From assembly GCA_964558465.1 (NCBI GenBank), contig CAZLEF010000031.1, forward strand, positions 1 to 64,000: a stretch of DNA of 64,000 nt. Direction: 5' to 3'. Every line of letters starts with the position of its first letter. Position 1 is the first letter of the stretch. The DNA comes from JACJYC01 sp964558465. GTDB lineage: Bacteria > Bacteroidota > Bacteroidia > Chitinophagales > Saprospiraceae. This document shows, one piece after another, positions 41,437 through 50,517 of the stretch. The position numbers and the translations under genes are program-made. The notes beneath the pieces were generated by a model. It had not been told where the DNA came from and searched no databases. It worked only from the letters and a program-made list of their open reading frames with translations.

Positions 41437-43350
41437 CTACCCCTTCACAAACCGCCCCACTGCTTTTTTCCCATTCTCTTCCATCAGGATCCAGTAAACA
41501 CCGGGCGCCAGGTCGGCAGCGGGTATTATTTTTTGTACAGATCCGTTGACTTCCCAACGTTCCTGAAAGTATTGCCTGCCCCCGGCGTCCACCAAACGCA
41601 CGTTGAAAACCGCCTTTTTGACCGTGCGCACCCGCACGCGGACCTCGTCGCCTACCGGGTTGGGCAATATGGTCCAGGCGCTGATCCCCAGGGTTTCAAA
41701 AGCGCTGTTGATCTGGAAATTGACCGGGGCAGACACGGCCGTACACCCGTTATCGGTCGTTACCTCGACGGTATAATTCCCCGGGTTGGCGGCCACCAAT
41801 ACGGGTTGCGTGGCGCCCCCGACGGCCTGCCCGTTCCAAAACCATTGGTAACTTGCAAACAGATCGGGTACCGACAACTGGTTGCCGTCGGCCTGGATCA
41901 CCACGCTGATGGCCGCCGGCTCGGCGATCTGGAACGTGCGTTCAAATACACACCCGTTGGAATCGGTGATGGAAACGCTGTATGCGCCCGGCGTTAGCCC
42001 CGAAATATCCTCCCCTCCCGCGCCATTCGACCATTGATAGGCGACCGATGAGGCCTGGGTCGAAACGGTTAGGTTGATCGCGCCGTCCGCCGCTCCGTTG
42101 CAGGTTACATTCCGGATCTCCGACGTGATATTTACTGTGGCGCAAATGTCGGTTATGCGGTATACCGTTCCGTTGAGCGCACTGACATACAACTCGCCAT
42201 CCTTGTCCTCCCCGAAAGATACGAAGGTATTGTTGGCGCCGTTGAGCGCTTCCAGGCTGACCCAGCCGCCTTGTCCGTTGGGTTTCAGGGTCCAGAACCG
42301 GCCGCTGCAATAGTCGCTGTAAAAATAAAAGCCATGCAGCGCCGGAAAATCCTGCCCGCGGTACACGTAGCCGCCGTTGACCGAACAGCCCACCGAACCG
42401 GAATGGCTGTACGCGGCCACGGGCGGCGTCATGGTGGCCAGACCCTGGCAACCCGAGGTATTGTAGGCCACATTGCCTTCGTAGCAGCGCCATCCGTAGT
42501 TCTGCCCGCCGGCGCTGCCCGCCGGTTGAAAATTGATTTCTTCCCAGGCGTCCTGCCCGACGTCGCCGATCCACAGATCGCCGGTCAGCCGGTCGAAACT
42601 GAACCGCCAGGGGTTGCGCAGGCCGTAAGCCCATATTTCATCGAGAAAAAAATCTTCGTCGGCAAAGGGGTTGTCCGGCGGGATTGCGTAGGGGTTGCCG
42701 TTATCGACATCGATACGGAGCATTTTGCCAAGGAAAGTGGTGGCCGTCTGTCCGCTGTTTTGCGGGTCGCCGCCAGAGCCGCCGTCGCCCAGGCCAATAT
42801 AGAGGTAACCGTCTGGGCCAAAAGCAAGGTCGCCGCCGTTGTGGTTGCTGTAAGGCTGGTCGATACTCAACAGGATCTTTTCACTGTTCGGGTCGGCTAT
42901 ATTGGGGTTGCCGCTTACCCGGAAGCGGGACACGCGGGTGTCGCCGTTGGTATTGGTGTAATTGACGTAAAAAAAGCCGTTGCCGGCGTAATCCGGGTGG
43001 AAAGCCAGGCCGAGCAAGCCTTGTTCGTTGCCGGAACTGCCCACCCTGGCGTCAATATTGAGAAAAGGAGTGGAGAGCGCCTGTCCGTCGGCGCCGATGA
43101 TCCGGATGATGCCGTCCTGTTCGACGATGAAGAGCCGGTCGTCGCCGGCGTTGGCGATGTCCACCGGCCGGTCGAAACCGCCGGCCACAATTTCCAGTGC
43201 GATCTTAGGGGATTGGGCTGTTAAAAAACCGGCAAAAAAACAGATGAACGCTGCTGCAGGGGCGCCGCGCCTCAGGCGGGGTTGTGCCCGGTCAACCAAT
43301 AACGCACATAAATCCTGCAAAAATCTATGGGCAAACCGTCCGTTTTTCAT
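41437..43350 (-). CDS. Secreted PQQ-dependent sugar dehydrogenase with SprB-like repeat and T9SS type A domain
   Basis: 637 aa from MKNGRFAHR; the frame upstream to 43437 is excluded. Signal peptide to about residue 45 (AGFLTAQ). Residues about 50-385 are a glucose/sorbosone dehydrogenase beta-propeller (RPVDIANAGDDRLFIVEQDG, QGLLGLAFHPDYAGNGFFYVNY, GDGGSGGDPQN, LRNPWRFSFDR). A SprB-like repeat follows (about 395-460), then an Ig-like module, and from about 555 a T9SS type A sorting domain (ILPNPVGDEVRVR...LAPGVYWILMEENGKKAVGRFVKG). It probably oxidises aldoses outside the cell or on the surface. A -7 box TATCTTTG is at 43382-43389 (minus). It is divergent from the TolB-like gene. Confidence 0.9.
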   Translation of the reverse strand: MKNGRFAHRFLQDLCALLVDRAQPRLRRGAPAAAFICFFAGFLTAQSPKIALEIVAGGFDRPVDIANAGDDRLFIVEQDGIIRIIGADGQALSTPFLNIDARVGSSGNEQGLLGLAFHPDYAGNGFFYVNYTNTNGDTRVSRFRVSGNPNIADPNSEKILLSIDQPYSNHNGGDLAFGPDGYLYIGLGDGGSGGDPQNSGQTATTFLGKMLRIDVDNGNPYAIPPDNPFADEDFFLDEIWAYGLRNPWRFSFDRLTGDLWIGDVGQDAWEEINFQPAGSAGGQNYGWRCYEGNVAYNTSGCQGLATMTPPVAAYSHSGSVGCSVNGGYVYRGQDFPALHGFYFYSDYCSGRFWTLKPNGQGGWVSLEALNGANNTFVSFGEDKDGELYVSALNGTVYRITDICATVNITSEIRNVTCNGAADGAINLTVSTQASSVAYQWSNGAGGEDISGLTPGAYSVSITDSNGCVFERTFQIAEPAAISVVIQADGNQLSVPDLFASYQWFWNGQAVGGATQPVLVAANPGNYTVEVTTDNGCTAVSAPVNFQINSAFETLGISAWTILPNPVGDEVRVRVRTVKKAVFNVRLVDAGGRQYFQERWEVNGSVQKIIPAADLAPGVYWILMEENGKKAVGRFVKG

Positions 43351-43381
43351 AAAAAGCGTGTTTTGGTAGAAGGGATGGTCA

Positions 43382-43389
43382 CAAAGATA
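43382..43389 (-). promoter_or_regulatory. Promoter -7 box of the secreted sugar dehydrogenase
   Basis: Minus-strand TATCTTTG, 32 bases before the chosen ATG at 43350. It supports the shorter start; no -33 TTG is obvious. Confidence 0.45.
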
Positions 43390-43472
43390 CAGGGAAATGC
43401 AGCCCGAATAAACGGGTTTTTGTTCGCCGTTTTGCAATTATCCGTATTTTTAAGCCCAAAAGCAGGAATCTT

Positions 43473-44369
43473 ATGTTCAGAACAGCCTTTATTTTATGCC
43501 TCTTCATCGGGTTTGTAACCCTGGCTGCGGCGCAGGGCCTACCCCAATCCAATATTTATTTGTTCGACCTCAAACGGGTAACGGATACCTCCTACGCCTT
43601 TACCAAACCCCGTTTCCTGACCTTTTTTAACCCGACGGGGTACAACAACCAGCCGACTTTCATTTCCAGTACCGAAATGTACATCACCTGCCAGACTCCC
43701 TTTGAGCGGCAACCCGATCTTTTTGCGCTGGACCTTGAGAAACGGACCAAAACCCGTGTAACCTCCACTCCCGACGGCGAGTTTTCGCCTGCGCGCACCC
43801 CGAGTTATTACGAATTTTCGGCCGTTCGCCAGGAAACCCGCGGCCGCGACACGGTGCTCCGGCTCTGGCAATTTCCGCTCGACCGCCTGAGCAACGGCAA
43901 ACCCGTATTCAAATACCTCACCGGCATCGGCTATTACCATTGGCTGTCGGGTTACCAGGTGGCGGTTTTCATCGTCGACAACCCGAATTACCTGGCCATT
44001 GCCGATACCCGAACCGACCAGGTGACGCCCTTCGCCAACGACCCGGGCCGCTGCTTCATGAAAATGCCCAACGGCAACCTGGCATTCGTGCAGAAAAATC
44101 CCGGCGGCAACTGGGTGCTGATGGAAAAGAACCTCTTCCGCCCTGAGGCTTCTCCTACCCGGATCATCGAAACCTTGCCCGGCGCCGAAGATTTTGTCAT
44201 CCTCACCGATGGTACTTTCCTCATGGGCAAAGGCAGCAAAATTTTCAAATTCAACCGGTTTACCGACCAATATTGGGTGGAAGTAGCCGACCTGCGTTTT
44301 TACCAGATCCGGAATATCACCCGGCTGGCCCTAAGCCCGGATATGAAGATTGCGGTGGTAGCAGAGTAG
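43473..44369 (+). CDS. Exported TolB/WD40-like beta-propeller protein
   Basis: 298 aa with signal peptide about 1-20 (ending AAAQ). The mature part is a series of beta segments with the PD40/TolB flavour (QPTFISSTEMYITCQTP...QPDLFALDLEKRTKTRVTSTPDGEFSPARTP). Such propellers bind proteins or small ligands in the periplasm or at the surface. No catalytic motif is seen. The stop codon is 2 bases before the next ATG, so this gene and the LamG-phosphoesterase gene are almost certainly one operon. Function unknown beyond the fold. Confidence 0.78.
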   Translation: MFRTAFILCLFIGFVTLAAAQGLPQSNIYLFDLKRVTDTSYAFTKPRFLTFFNPTGYNNQPTFISSTEMYITCQTPFERQPDLFALDLEKRTKTRVTSTPDGEFSPARTPSYYEFSAVRQETRGRDTVLRLWQFPLDRLSNGKPVFKYLTGIGYYHWLSGYQVAVFIVDNPNYLAIADTRTDQVTPFANDPGRCFMKMPNGNLAFVQKNPGGNWVLMEKNLFRPEASPTRIIETLPGAEDFVILTDGTFLMGKGSKIFKFNRFTDQYWVEVADLRFYQIRNITRLALSPDMKIAVVAE

Positions 44370-44371
44370 CG

Positions 44372-47300
44372 ATGAAAATCCATACCTCCTTTCTTGCGCC
44401 GATTTTGGCTCTTTTTTCTTTTTTACCTGCCGGCCAAAGCCAGTCGCTCCGATTTTCCGGTTCCGATTATATTGTGTTGGGCAACGACCCTTCCCTCAAG
44501 CTAACCAGTTTTACCCTTGAAGCCTGGATAATAATTGAAGGAACGGGGACCCCTACCAGTACAGGGACGGGCGGCATCGGCGACATCGTACCCATCATTT
44601 CAAAAGGCAGGGCGGAGCAGGAAGACCCGGTCAAAGATGTCAATTATTTTTTGGGATACCAATTGTCTACGAATAAGCTGGTTGCCGACTTTGAGGATAA
44701 TGCCGGATCCGTTAATCATCCCGTTTTCAGCAACAGCGTGCTTGACAATTGCTGGACGCATGTGGCAGCTACGTACAATGCTGCGACCGGTACCTGGAAG
44801 CTTTATATCAATGGAGATCTGGATCAGACTGCGGTTCTGAGCAGCGCATTCGTGCCACAATCGCTGAGCAACGTCAGCGCTTGCATCGGCGCCTCTTTCA
44901 ATTCAAGCGCCACCGCGGCGGGCTTTTTTAACGGCAGGATCGATGAGGTAAGGATCTGGAATGTGGTCAGAACAGACGCTGAAATGACCGCCGGTTTCAG
45001 TGCAGAATTGACAGGAGGTATTGGCCTGGCAGGTCGCTGGGGGTTCAACGAAGGGGCCGGCAATACTGCCGGCAATTCTGTCGCAGGCGGCCCCGCAGGG
45101 TCGGTTACCGGAACACCGCTTTGGAAAAATGGGTTTGATCAACCTGCGTCCGCGCTTGATTTCAATGGAAGCAGCGATTATGTAACCTTCGGCGCCGCGC
45201 CTGGCCTGAATACTGTCGCCTTCACCCTGGAAGCCTGGATCATGATTGAAGGCGCGGGCGCTACCGCCTCCAGTGGTACGGGAGGGATTACCGGGGTACC
45301 GGTCATTACCAAGGGGCTGGGCCAGGCAGAATCGCCTGCCAACCTTAACATGAATTATTTTTTTGGAATCACTGCAGGAAATATTCTCGTCGCCGATTTT
45401 GAAGAGAGCAGTGGGCCCAACCATCCCGTAACCGGGGCCACCGCTTTAACGCTGAACAACTGGACGCATATAGCGGCGACTTATGCCCCCACAAGCGCAG
45501 TCTGGAACCTTTATATCAATGGAACGCTTGACAAAACCCTGGACCTGGGCGCCAATATCTCACCCGTAAGCGCCAGCATTCAACATTCGGGCATCGGTAC
45601 AGCCATGACCTCAACCGGATCGAGAACCGGCTTTTTTAACGGCAAAATTGACGAAGTGAGGATCTGGAACAGGGCGCTCTCTCAATCAGAGATCCAAACC
45701 AACCTCAATGAAGAGATCACCAGCGGAACCGGTCTGATTGGCCGTTGGGGCCTCAATGAAGGTTGCGGACTTACAACCGCCAACAGCGTACCCGGTGGTG
45801 TGAACGGCATGCTTGGCAGTTCCGCCGGACCGGTTTGGACGGATGCTTCTTTCACAGGGTCGCCGGTTAACCTGCCGCCGGATCTACCGGATACCCCTTC
45901 TCCCGCCGATGCAGTTACCGCTCTGTCTGTCGACCCGGATTTGTGCGCCATGGTTGACGATCCGGGCGGCGACAACCTCCAGGTTCGGTTTTTCGGGCGA
46001 CCGGTCGCTGCACCGGGCAGCATCTTTACCATCGTGTGGTTGCCCGATACCCAATATTATGTGGAAGAGCCTGCGACTCACGGCGGGACCCCCGCTATGT
46101 TTAATACGCAAACGGCCTGGATTGTCGCCAATGAAGCTGGAAAGAACATTGTTTATGTCGGCCAACTCGGAGATTGCGTGGAGCACGGCGACGCGCAGGC
46201 CATAGAGTGGACCCGAGCCACCACCGCCATGTACGCCCTCGAACCGCCGGGTATCCCTTACGGCATTTGTGTAGGGAACCACGACCAATCACCGATTGGC
46301 GACCCCACCGGTTCGACTACCCGGTACAACAACGCCTTTGGCGTTGCCCATTTTTCGCCGATGGGTTATTACGGCGGCCATAGCGGCAGCAACAACGACA
46401 ACCATTATGAAGTCTTTACTGCCTCCGGAATCAATTTCATGATCATTTCACTGGAATATGATCAAACAGCCAACTTCACTGCCCCCGGCGGCGCACTGGA
46501 TTGGGCAGAGGACCTGGTGGAGGCCAACCCTTCCTCCAAAGTAATGGTTATGAGCCATTGGGTTTTAAGTGATAACGGCAATTTCAGCACCCAGGGCAGC
46601 GCCATTTACAACCGGCTGAAAGCCTATCCCAACTTCATCCTGATGGTGGGTGGTCACGACCCCGGTGGAGATGGAGAAGCCCGGCGTACGGATGTTTTCC
46701 AGGGTCATACCGTTCACACCGTGCTTTCCGATTATCAGGGCCGAACCAACGGAGGAAACGGTTTGTTGCGGACTTTTGAGTTCGACCCTGAATTCAACGA
46801 TGTGGCAGTGCAAACCTATTCTCCGGTGACCGGTTCCTTTGAATCCGACGCTTCCAGCGAATTCACCCTGCCTGTCAATCTGACGAACTTTTCTTTGATC
46901 GGACAACTCAGCAGCGTACCTGCCGGGACCAGCCCGTGCATGGCCTGGACAGGGTTGTCCGGAAATACGGGATACGAATGGTACGTCGAAGTTTTTGACG
47001 GCGTCAATACCACCATCGGGCCGGTCTGGAGCTTTACTACGCCCAATGTCCCGCTGCCGGTATCGCTGATTGATTTTAAAGCAGTCGCAGCTGGAAATGT
47101 CGTTGAATTGATATGGCAAACGGCCGCCGAAACCAATAATTCAGGGTTTGAGGTCCAGCGCAGCGATGATGCCCGGAACTGGCAAACCCTGGGTTGGGTG
47201 AAGGGAGCGGGCACAACAAACGAGCCCAGGGATTATGGGTTTACGGACGCCGGCCCCCTGCCGGATATCAACTATTATCGCCTTAACCAGATTGATTGGG

Positions 47301-47581
47301 ACAACAATTCAAAATACTCCAGGATCGTAAGTGTGTTTTTTGAAACGAAACAGGCGGAATTAAATGTCTTTCCCAATCCGGCACGGGGCAAATTCAATAT
47401 TTCGGCAAAGGGGTCAGCAGAAATCCTGAAGGTGACCTTGTATGATTCAGCCGGTCGTCAGGTGATGCAATCCACGCCGGTCAATGGCGCCCTCGACGTA
47501 TCCGCCCTTCCAGGCGGGGCCTACTTTCTGGATGCTGAAGTTGAAGGAAAAACAATGCGGATTAAAGTGGTAATTGAGTGA
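44372..47581 (+). CDS. Secreted LamG-LamG-metallophosphoesterase protein with T9SS type A domain
   Basis: 1069 aa from MKIHTSFL; signal peptide about 1-22 (ending GQSQ). Two LamG/concanavalin-like domains at about 25-235 and 245-490 (FTLEAWI.IEG, CWTHVAATYNAATGTWKLYING, GRIDEVRIWN, and the near-identical second set). A calcineurin-like phosphoesterase follows at about 545-800: LPDTQYY, YVGQLGDCVEHGD, GICVGNHDQ, VMSHWVLSD, GGHDPGG. A short Ig-like segment and a T9SS type A sorting domain (VFPNPARGKFNISAKG, about 995-1069) end the protein. It is thus a glycan-binding secreted phosphoesterase; substrate unknown. The open frame back to 44273 overlaps the upstream gene and is not used. Confidence 0.88.
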   Translation: MKIHTSFLAPILALFSFLPAGQSQSLRFSGSDYIVLGNDPSLKLTSFTLEAWIIIEGTGTPTSTGTGGIGDIVPIISKGRAEQEDPVKDVNYFLGYQLSTNKLVADFEDNAGSVNHPVFSNSVLDNCWTHVAATYNAATGTWKLYINGDLDQTAVLSSAFVPQSLSNVSACIGASFNSSATAAGFFNGRIDEVRIWNVVRTDAEMTAGFSAELTGGIGLAGRWGFNEGAGNTAGNSVAGGPAGSVTGTPLWKNGFDQPASALDFNGSSDYVTFGAAPGLNTVAFTLEAWIMIEGAGATASSGTGGITGVPVITKGLGQAESPANLNMNYFFGITAGNILVADFEESSGPNHPVTGATALTLNNWTHIAATYAPTSAVWNLYINGTLDKTLDLGANISPVSASIQHSGIGTAMTSTGSRTGFFNGKIDEVRIWNRALSQSEIQTNLNEEITSGTGLIGRWGLNEGCGLTTANSVPGGVNGMLGSSAGPVWTDASFTGSPVNLPPDLPDTPSPADAVTALSVDPDLCAMVDDPGGDNLQVRFFGRPVAAPGSIFTIVWLPDTQYYVEEPATHGGTPAMFNTQTAWIVANEAGKNIVYVGQLGDCVEHGDAQAIEWTRATTAMYALEPPGIPYGICVGNHDQSPIGDPTGSTTRYNNAFGVAHFSPMGYYGGHSGSNNDNHYEVFTASGINFMIISLEYDQTANFTAPGGALDWAEDLVEANPSSKVMVMSHWVLSDNGNFSTQGSAIYNRLKAYPNFILMVGGHDPGGDGEARRTDVFQGHTVHTVLSDYQGRTNGGNGLLRTFEFDPEFNDVAVQTYSPVTGSFESDASSEFTLPVNLTNFSLIGQLSSVPAGTSPCMAWTGLSGNTGYEWYVEVFDGVNTTIGPVWSFTTPNVPLPVSLIDFKAVAAGNVVELIWQTAAETNNSGFEVQRSDDARNWQTLGWVKGAGTTNEPRDYGFTDAGPLPDINYYRLNQIDWDNNSKYSRIVSVFFETKQAELNVFPNPARGKFNISAKGSAEILKVTLYDSAGRQVMQSTPVNGALDVSALPGGAYFLDAEVEGKTMRIKVVIE

Positions 47582-47590
47582 ATACAGCAG

Positions 47591-48439
47591 TCAATTCCAC
47601 CTCCCCCCCGACCGGTCGAACTGCAGAACCGCATCGAACAAAGGCGTTTTTTTAACGGAAACCACCCTATAGGTGATTAATTCCTTTCCAAAAGTTGCTT
47701 CCGTCAGGCCGGTGGATTGGGTGAACAGGTCAAAAAACCGCCAGGCGTATCCGTCTCTGAATTCGGCTTCCGGCGATGAACCGTACGGGGAAACCGGTAT
47801 GCCGGAAAGCAGCGCGGGAAAGGCTTTCAGGACCAGACTGCTGTAAAACCCGACCGGCCGCTCCTGGTCGCCGTACTTCCGGAGCAAATACAGGGAATAG
47901 GCAAACCCGAACTGCCCGATATGGGGCGGATAGCCGTCGAAATAACCCCAGTTCACTTTGGTGGCGAAGGTGAATAGAAAATCCTTGAACAGCGTGTAGG
48001 GCGACGCCATGATGGCGGCCCCGGCTTTGGTCACGCTCAGCACCTTATGTCTTTTTTTGCAAACCTTTCCGTATTCCAGGATCAGCCGGAGGGCAATGGC
48101 GTATTTCCAGTCGATCTCCGAACGGATCTTCCCCTTCTTCCATTTATTGATCATTTCGTCGTCGAACAACTTCAGATCGTACAGACCCTGACAAATTTTG
48201 GGCGGCAAATATCCCGCCGGGGTCAGTTTCAGCCCCTTGGGGCCGGCCACCTCTTTCAGCAACAGCTTGTACAGGAGAAAAAGCGGGCTCGAATCCAACA
48301 ATTCCGCCGGCGCCGACGGCTTGAACCGGAGCGGGCAAACGGTCTCTTCCAGCGGCCGGTAAAGCATGAAGTGCATCTCGTTGGGCGTCAGGCCTTCGAA
48401 ATCGTCAACCGGTTTGTCGTTCTGATGGAAGGGATTCAT
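47591..48439 (-). CDS. Uncharacterised conserved protein
   Basis: 282 aa, no signal peptide, cytoplasmic. I recall similar sequences as an uncharacterised bacterial family, sometimes linked to pRiA4b ORF-3-like proteins. The shared features are FEGLTPNEMHFMLYRPLE near the start, LKLTPAGYLPPKIC, VTKAGAAIMASP, GQFGFAYSLYLLRKYGDQERPVGFY and FRDGYAWRFFDLF. The LT..G-type segments resemble winged-helix elements, but no catalytic motif is seen. It is convergent with the LamG-phosphoesterase gene, with 9 bp between stops. Confidence 0.72.
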   Translation of the reverse strand: MNPFHQNDKPVDDFEGLTPNEMHFMLYRPLEETVCPLRFKPSAPAELLDSSPLFLLYKLLLKEVAGPKGLKLTPAGYLPPKICQGLYDLKLFDDEMINKWKKGKIRSEIDWKYAIALRLILEYGKVCKKRHKVLSVTKAGAAIMASPYTLFKDFLFTFATKVNWGYFDGYPPHIGQFGFAYSLYLLRKYGDQERPVGFYSSLVLKAFPALLSGIPVSPYGSSPEAEFRDGYAWRFFDLFTQSTGLTEATFGKELITYRVVSVKKTPLFDAVLQFDRSGGRWN

Positions 48440-48742
48440 GGCGTGATTTTGGGTAAAAATACGGGATTTTGGTGTTTTTTAAAGTATTCAGTTCGAACAT
48501 GTTTATCGCTGTCGGGTTTTTGGGATCAAAAGGCTGATTTCCTTTCGACGCTTGTTGTACGACGAATATGGGAAGCAGTCGATTCAGGCTCTTTTTTTAT
48601 CACCTTGGGTCGAAATGCTTGTTTTTCAAACGCAACAGGCGTATTTTACACCTGGATTTTTCTGCTGCCCAGCGAGAGGTTCGGAGCTAATCCTATAATT
48701 ATTTCGGGTATTCATTTGAAAGTTTAACATAATCCGCAAAGT
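48440..48742. other. Intergenic region without recognisable gene
   Basis: 303 bases, no convincing ORF on either strand. It contains at 48624-48653 a quasi-palindromic segment (CAGGCGTATTTTACACCTG) similar to one at 50471-50500 upstream of the SDR-type pseudogene. ATTCATTTG near 48703 is a one-off match to the -7 box for the DUF2200 gene. Confidence 0.5.
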
Positions 48743-49108
48743 ATGAACAACACCAATTCACATGATGAGCGTATTGCAAAAATGACCTTTGCCTCGGTCT
48801 ATCCGATGTATCTCGCAAAAGTGGAGAAGAAAGGCAGAACAAAAGAAGAATTGCATCAGGTCATAGCGTGGCTGACGGGCTTCAATAACGAGCAACTGCA
48901 AGACCTGATTGAAAAAAAAGTGAATTTTGAGGCATTCTTTCAAAAGGCAATGATACATCCGAATGCACGCCTCATCACCGGTGTAATATGTGGCTATCGG
49001 GTAGAGGAAATCGAAAACCCGTTGACACAAAAAGCCAGGTACCTGGATAAGTTGGTGGATGAGTTGGCCAAAGGCAGAAAAATGGAGAAGATTTTACGCG
49101 GCTCGTAG
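48743..49108 (+). CDS. DUF2200 domain protein
   Basis: 121 aa, full length for the family. Characteristic sequence: IAKMTFASVYPMYLAKVEKKGRTKEEL, VIAWLTGF, FFQKAMIHPNARLITGVICGYRVEEIENPLTQK.RYLDKLVDELAKG. A small cytoplasmic protein of unknown function, widespread in bacteria. It stands alone on the plus strand between two minus-strand genes, with a hairpin between it and the convergent lipoprotein gene. Confidence 0.92.
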   Translation: MNNTNSHDERIAKMTFASVYPMYLAKVEKKGRTKEELHQVIAWLTGFNNEQLQDLIEKKVNFEAFFQKAMIHPNARLITGVICGYRVEEIENPLTQKARYLDKLVDELAKGRKMEKILRGS

Positions 49109-49158
49109 GTTATCAGGGAGCCTCGCAACTCCCCGCGAACGTTTTTTATAAGGAGAAA

Positions 49159-49193
49159 AATGCGCCATGCGAGCATTGCTTGCATGGCGCATT
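49159..49193. terminator. Hairpin terminator between convergent genes
   Basis: AATGCGCCATGC (49159-49170) pairs perfectly with GCATGGCGCATT (49182-49193). On the minus strand it is followed by TTTTCTCC, so it best fits termination of the lipoprotein gene. Confidence 0.7.
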
Positions 49194-49249
49194 AAAGAAA
49201 AAAAAACGGATTTTCAGCCGGGCATTTCACCTTCGGCTGTTGGCTTTTT

Positions 49250-50101
49250 CTAATGGTCTTTTTTCTGGTGGAGGTCAAGTATGAACGATTTTTTCATCTC
49301 CTCCAAAAAATGCCCCTCGTCCGATGGTTTGGCAGACAGGCTACGTGCTGTAACGTTCTTTCCAAAAGCCTTTAGCATATCTGATACATGGTTCAACGAT
49401 TTGGCTGATGTATCGCTGTCGCTGGAACCTTCTGTTAAACCTTCTTCATTACATAAATTCGGGAGGTCGGGATTGCTTGCAATAGCTGCCCGGAAAGCAG
49501 CCAGGGTGCAGTTAAACAGTTCTTCCGTCATTTCCTCACCCACAACTACACAGAATTCGGAACCACCATCGTAGGAGATTTCAAAGGCTATTGCGGGGGA
49601 CCCAAATATAGAATTCCCAACGTAAAAAACAAATTGAAAATCTTCTACTACACCAAAAATTATTATATCCTCACCCCCGGACCCAATACAATCATTCTCA
49701 CCTGTATCATAATATCCGACGGCAAACCATATCGCTTCGAATAGTATCCCCGGGTCGAAGCAGGAGTTTTCACAGTCGCTGCAGTTGCCGGCGCCGGGGT
49801 TTATTTCGGGGTTGTCATCATCGCAGTCGTCCCCGCTGCCGGTACATGCGCCGATGGAGGTGTAGCCGTCGCCGTCGGCATCGGGGAGGTAGTCTCCGTG
49901 GGCCAGGTGAGCTGCTACAGCATTTTGACTCACATCAATGGCGTTGAATTCACCTTCGTCATTAAGGTGGCAGATGGTCACTTTGGCTGGTTCGCGGTAG
50001 TCAACCGCAAAGTCCGGCGCGTCATAGTTGGTGATAGAATCTTTGGCGCATCCGGCGATAAAGAACAGGGTTGCAAGCAAGATAAAGGCTGAATTTTTCA
50101 T
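49250..50101 (-). CDS. Lipoprotein with putative metal-binding (MopE-like) motif
   Basis: 283 aa with a lipobox at about residue 18 (FFIAGC). A conserved VTICH...AIDVSQNAVAAHLAHGDY segment (about 41-72) is directly followed by the Asp-rich motif D-A-D-G-D-G-Y...CTGSGDDCDDDNPEINPGAGNC (about 74-107), which matches the putative metal-binding motif found with MopE-like proteins. The C-terminal half has a beta region with DGGSEFCVVVGEEM and a charged end (HFLEEMKKSFILDLHQKKDH). It probably binds calcium or another divalent metal on the cell envelope. Function otherwise unknown. Confidence 0.8.
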   Translation of the reverse strand: MKNSAFILLATLFFIAGCAKDSITNYDAPDFAVDYREPAKVTICHLNDEGEFNAIDVSQNAVAAHLAHGDYLPDADGDGYTSIGACTGSGDDCDDDNPEINPGAGNCSDCENSCFDPGILFEAIWFAVGYYDTGENDCIGSGGEDIIIFGVVEDFQFVFYVGNSIFGSPAIAFEISYDGGSEFCVVVGEEMTEELFNCTLAAFRAAIASNPDLPNLCNEEGLTEGSSDSDTSAKSLNHVSDMLKAFGKNVTARSLSAKPSDEGHFLEEMKKSFILDLHQKKDH

Positions 50102-50517
50102 AAAAAGGTTGTTAAAAATTAGAAAAACAGATTTAGTAAAACCCGTCCGGGTTCAATTCGGACAGGCCGGGACTTTTATCCCCGGCAGGACAAAGATGCG
50201 GGCCGGAAGCCCGGGAGGGATTCCAATAATTGGTCAATAATCACTACTCATGTTGCAAGCGGCGAAAAACGGCAGATTTTCGGCAAGAAGGTCGTTCAGG
50301 TCCGGCAAATCGTGGTAACTCTCCACACCATTCTGCATCCACATCTCCCGATATGGCAGAGTATCCATGCCGTTCCGGCCACTACCCCGGATTCACCTGC
50401 GACGCGACCGGAAATATGTCAGACAGTGTAGAGTGATATTTTTTCATCAACCCGAGACAAAAGGTTTTCTTTTCAGCCACAACAGGTGTAATTTACCTCC
50501 AAAGAAATAAAATCAAA
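50102..50517. other. Intergenic region with a possible small minus-strand ORF
   Basis: 416 bases. A 44-codon frame on the minus strand (50234-50368) reads MDTLPYREMWMQNGVESYHD and ends AACNMSSDY. It has protein-like composition but no known match, and a stop lies ten codons before it. Otherwise I see only a quasi-palindrome at 50484-50500 just before the pseudogene. Confidence 0.35.
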
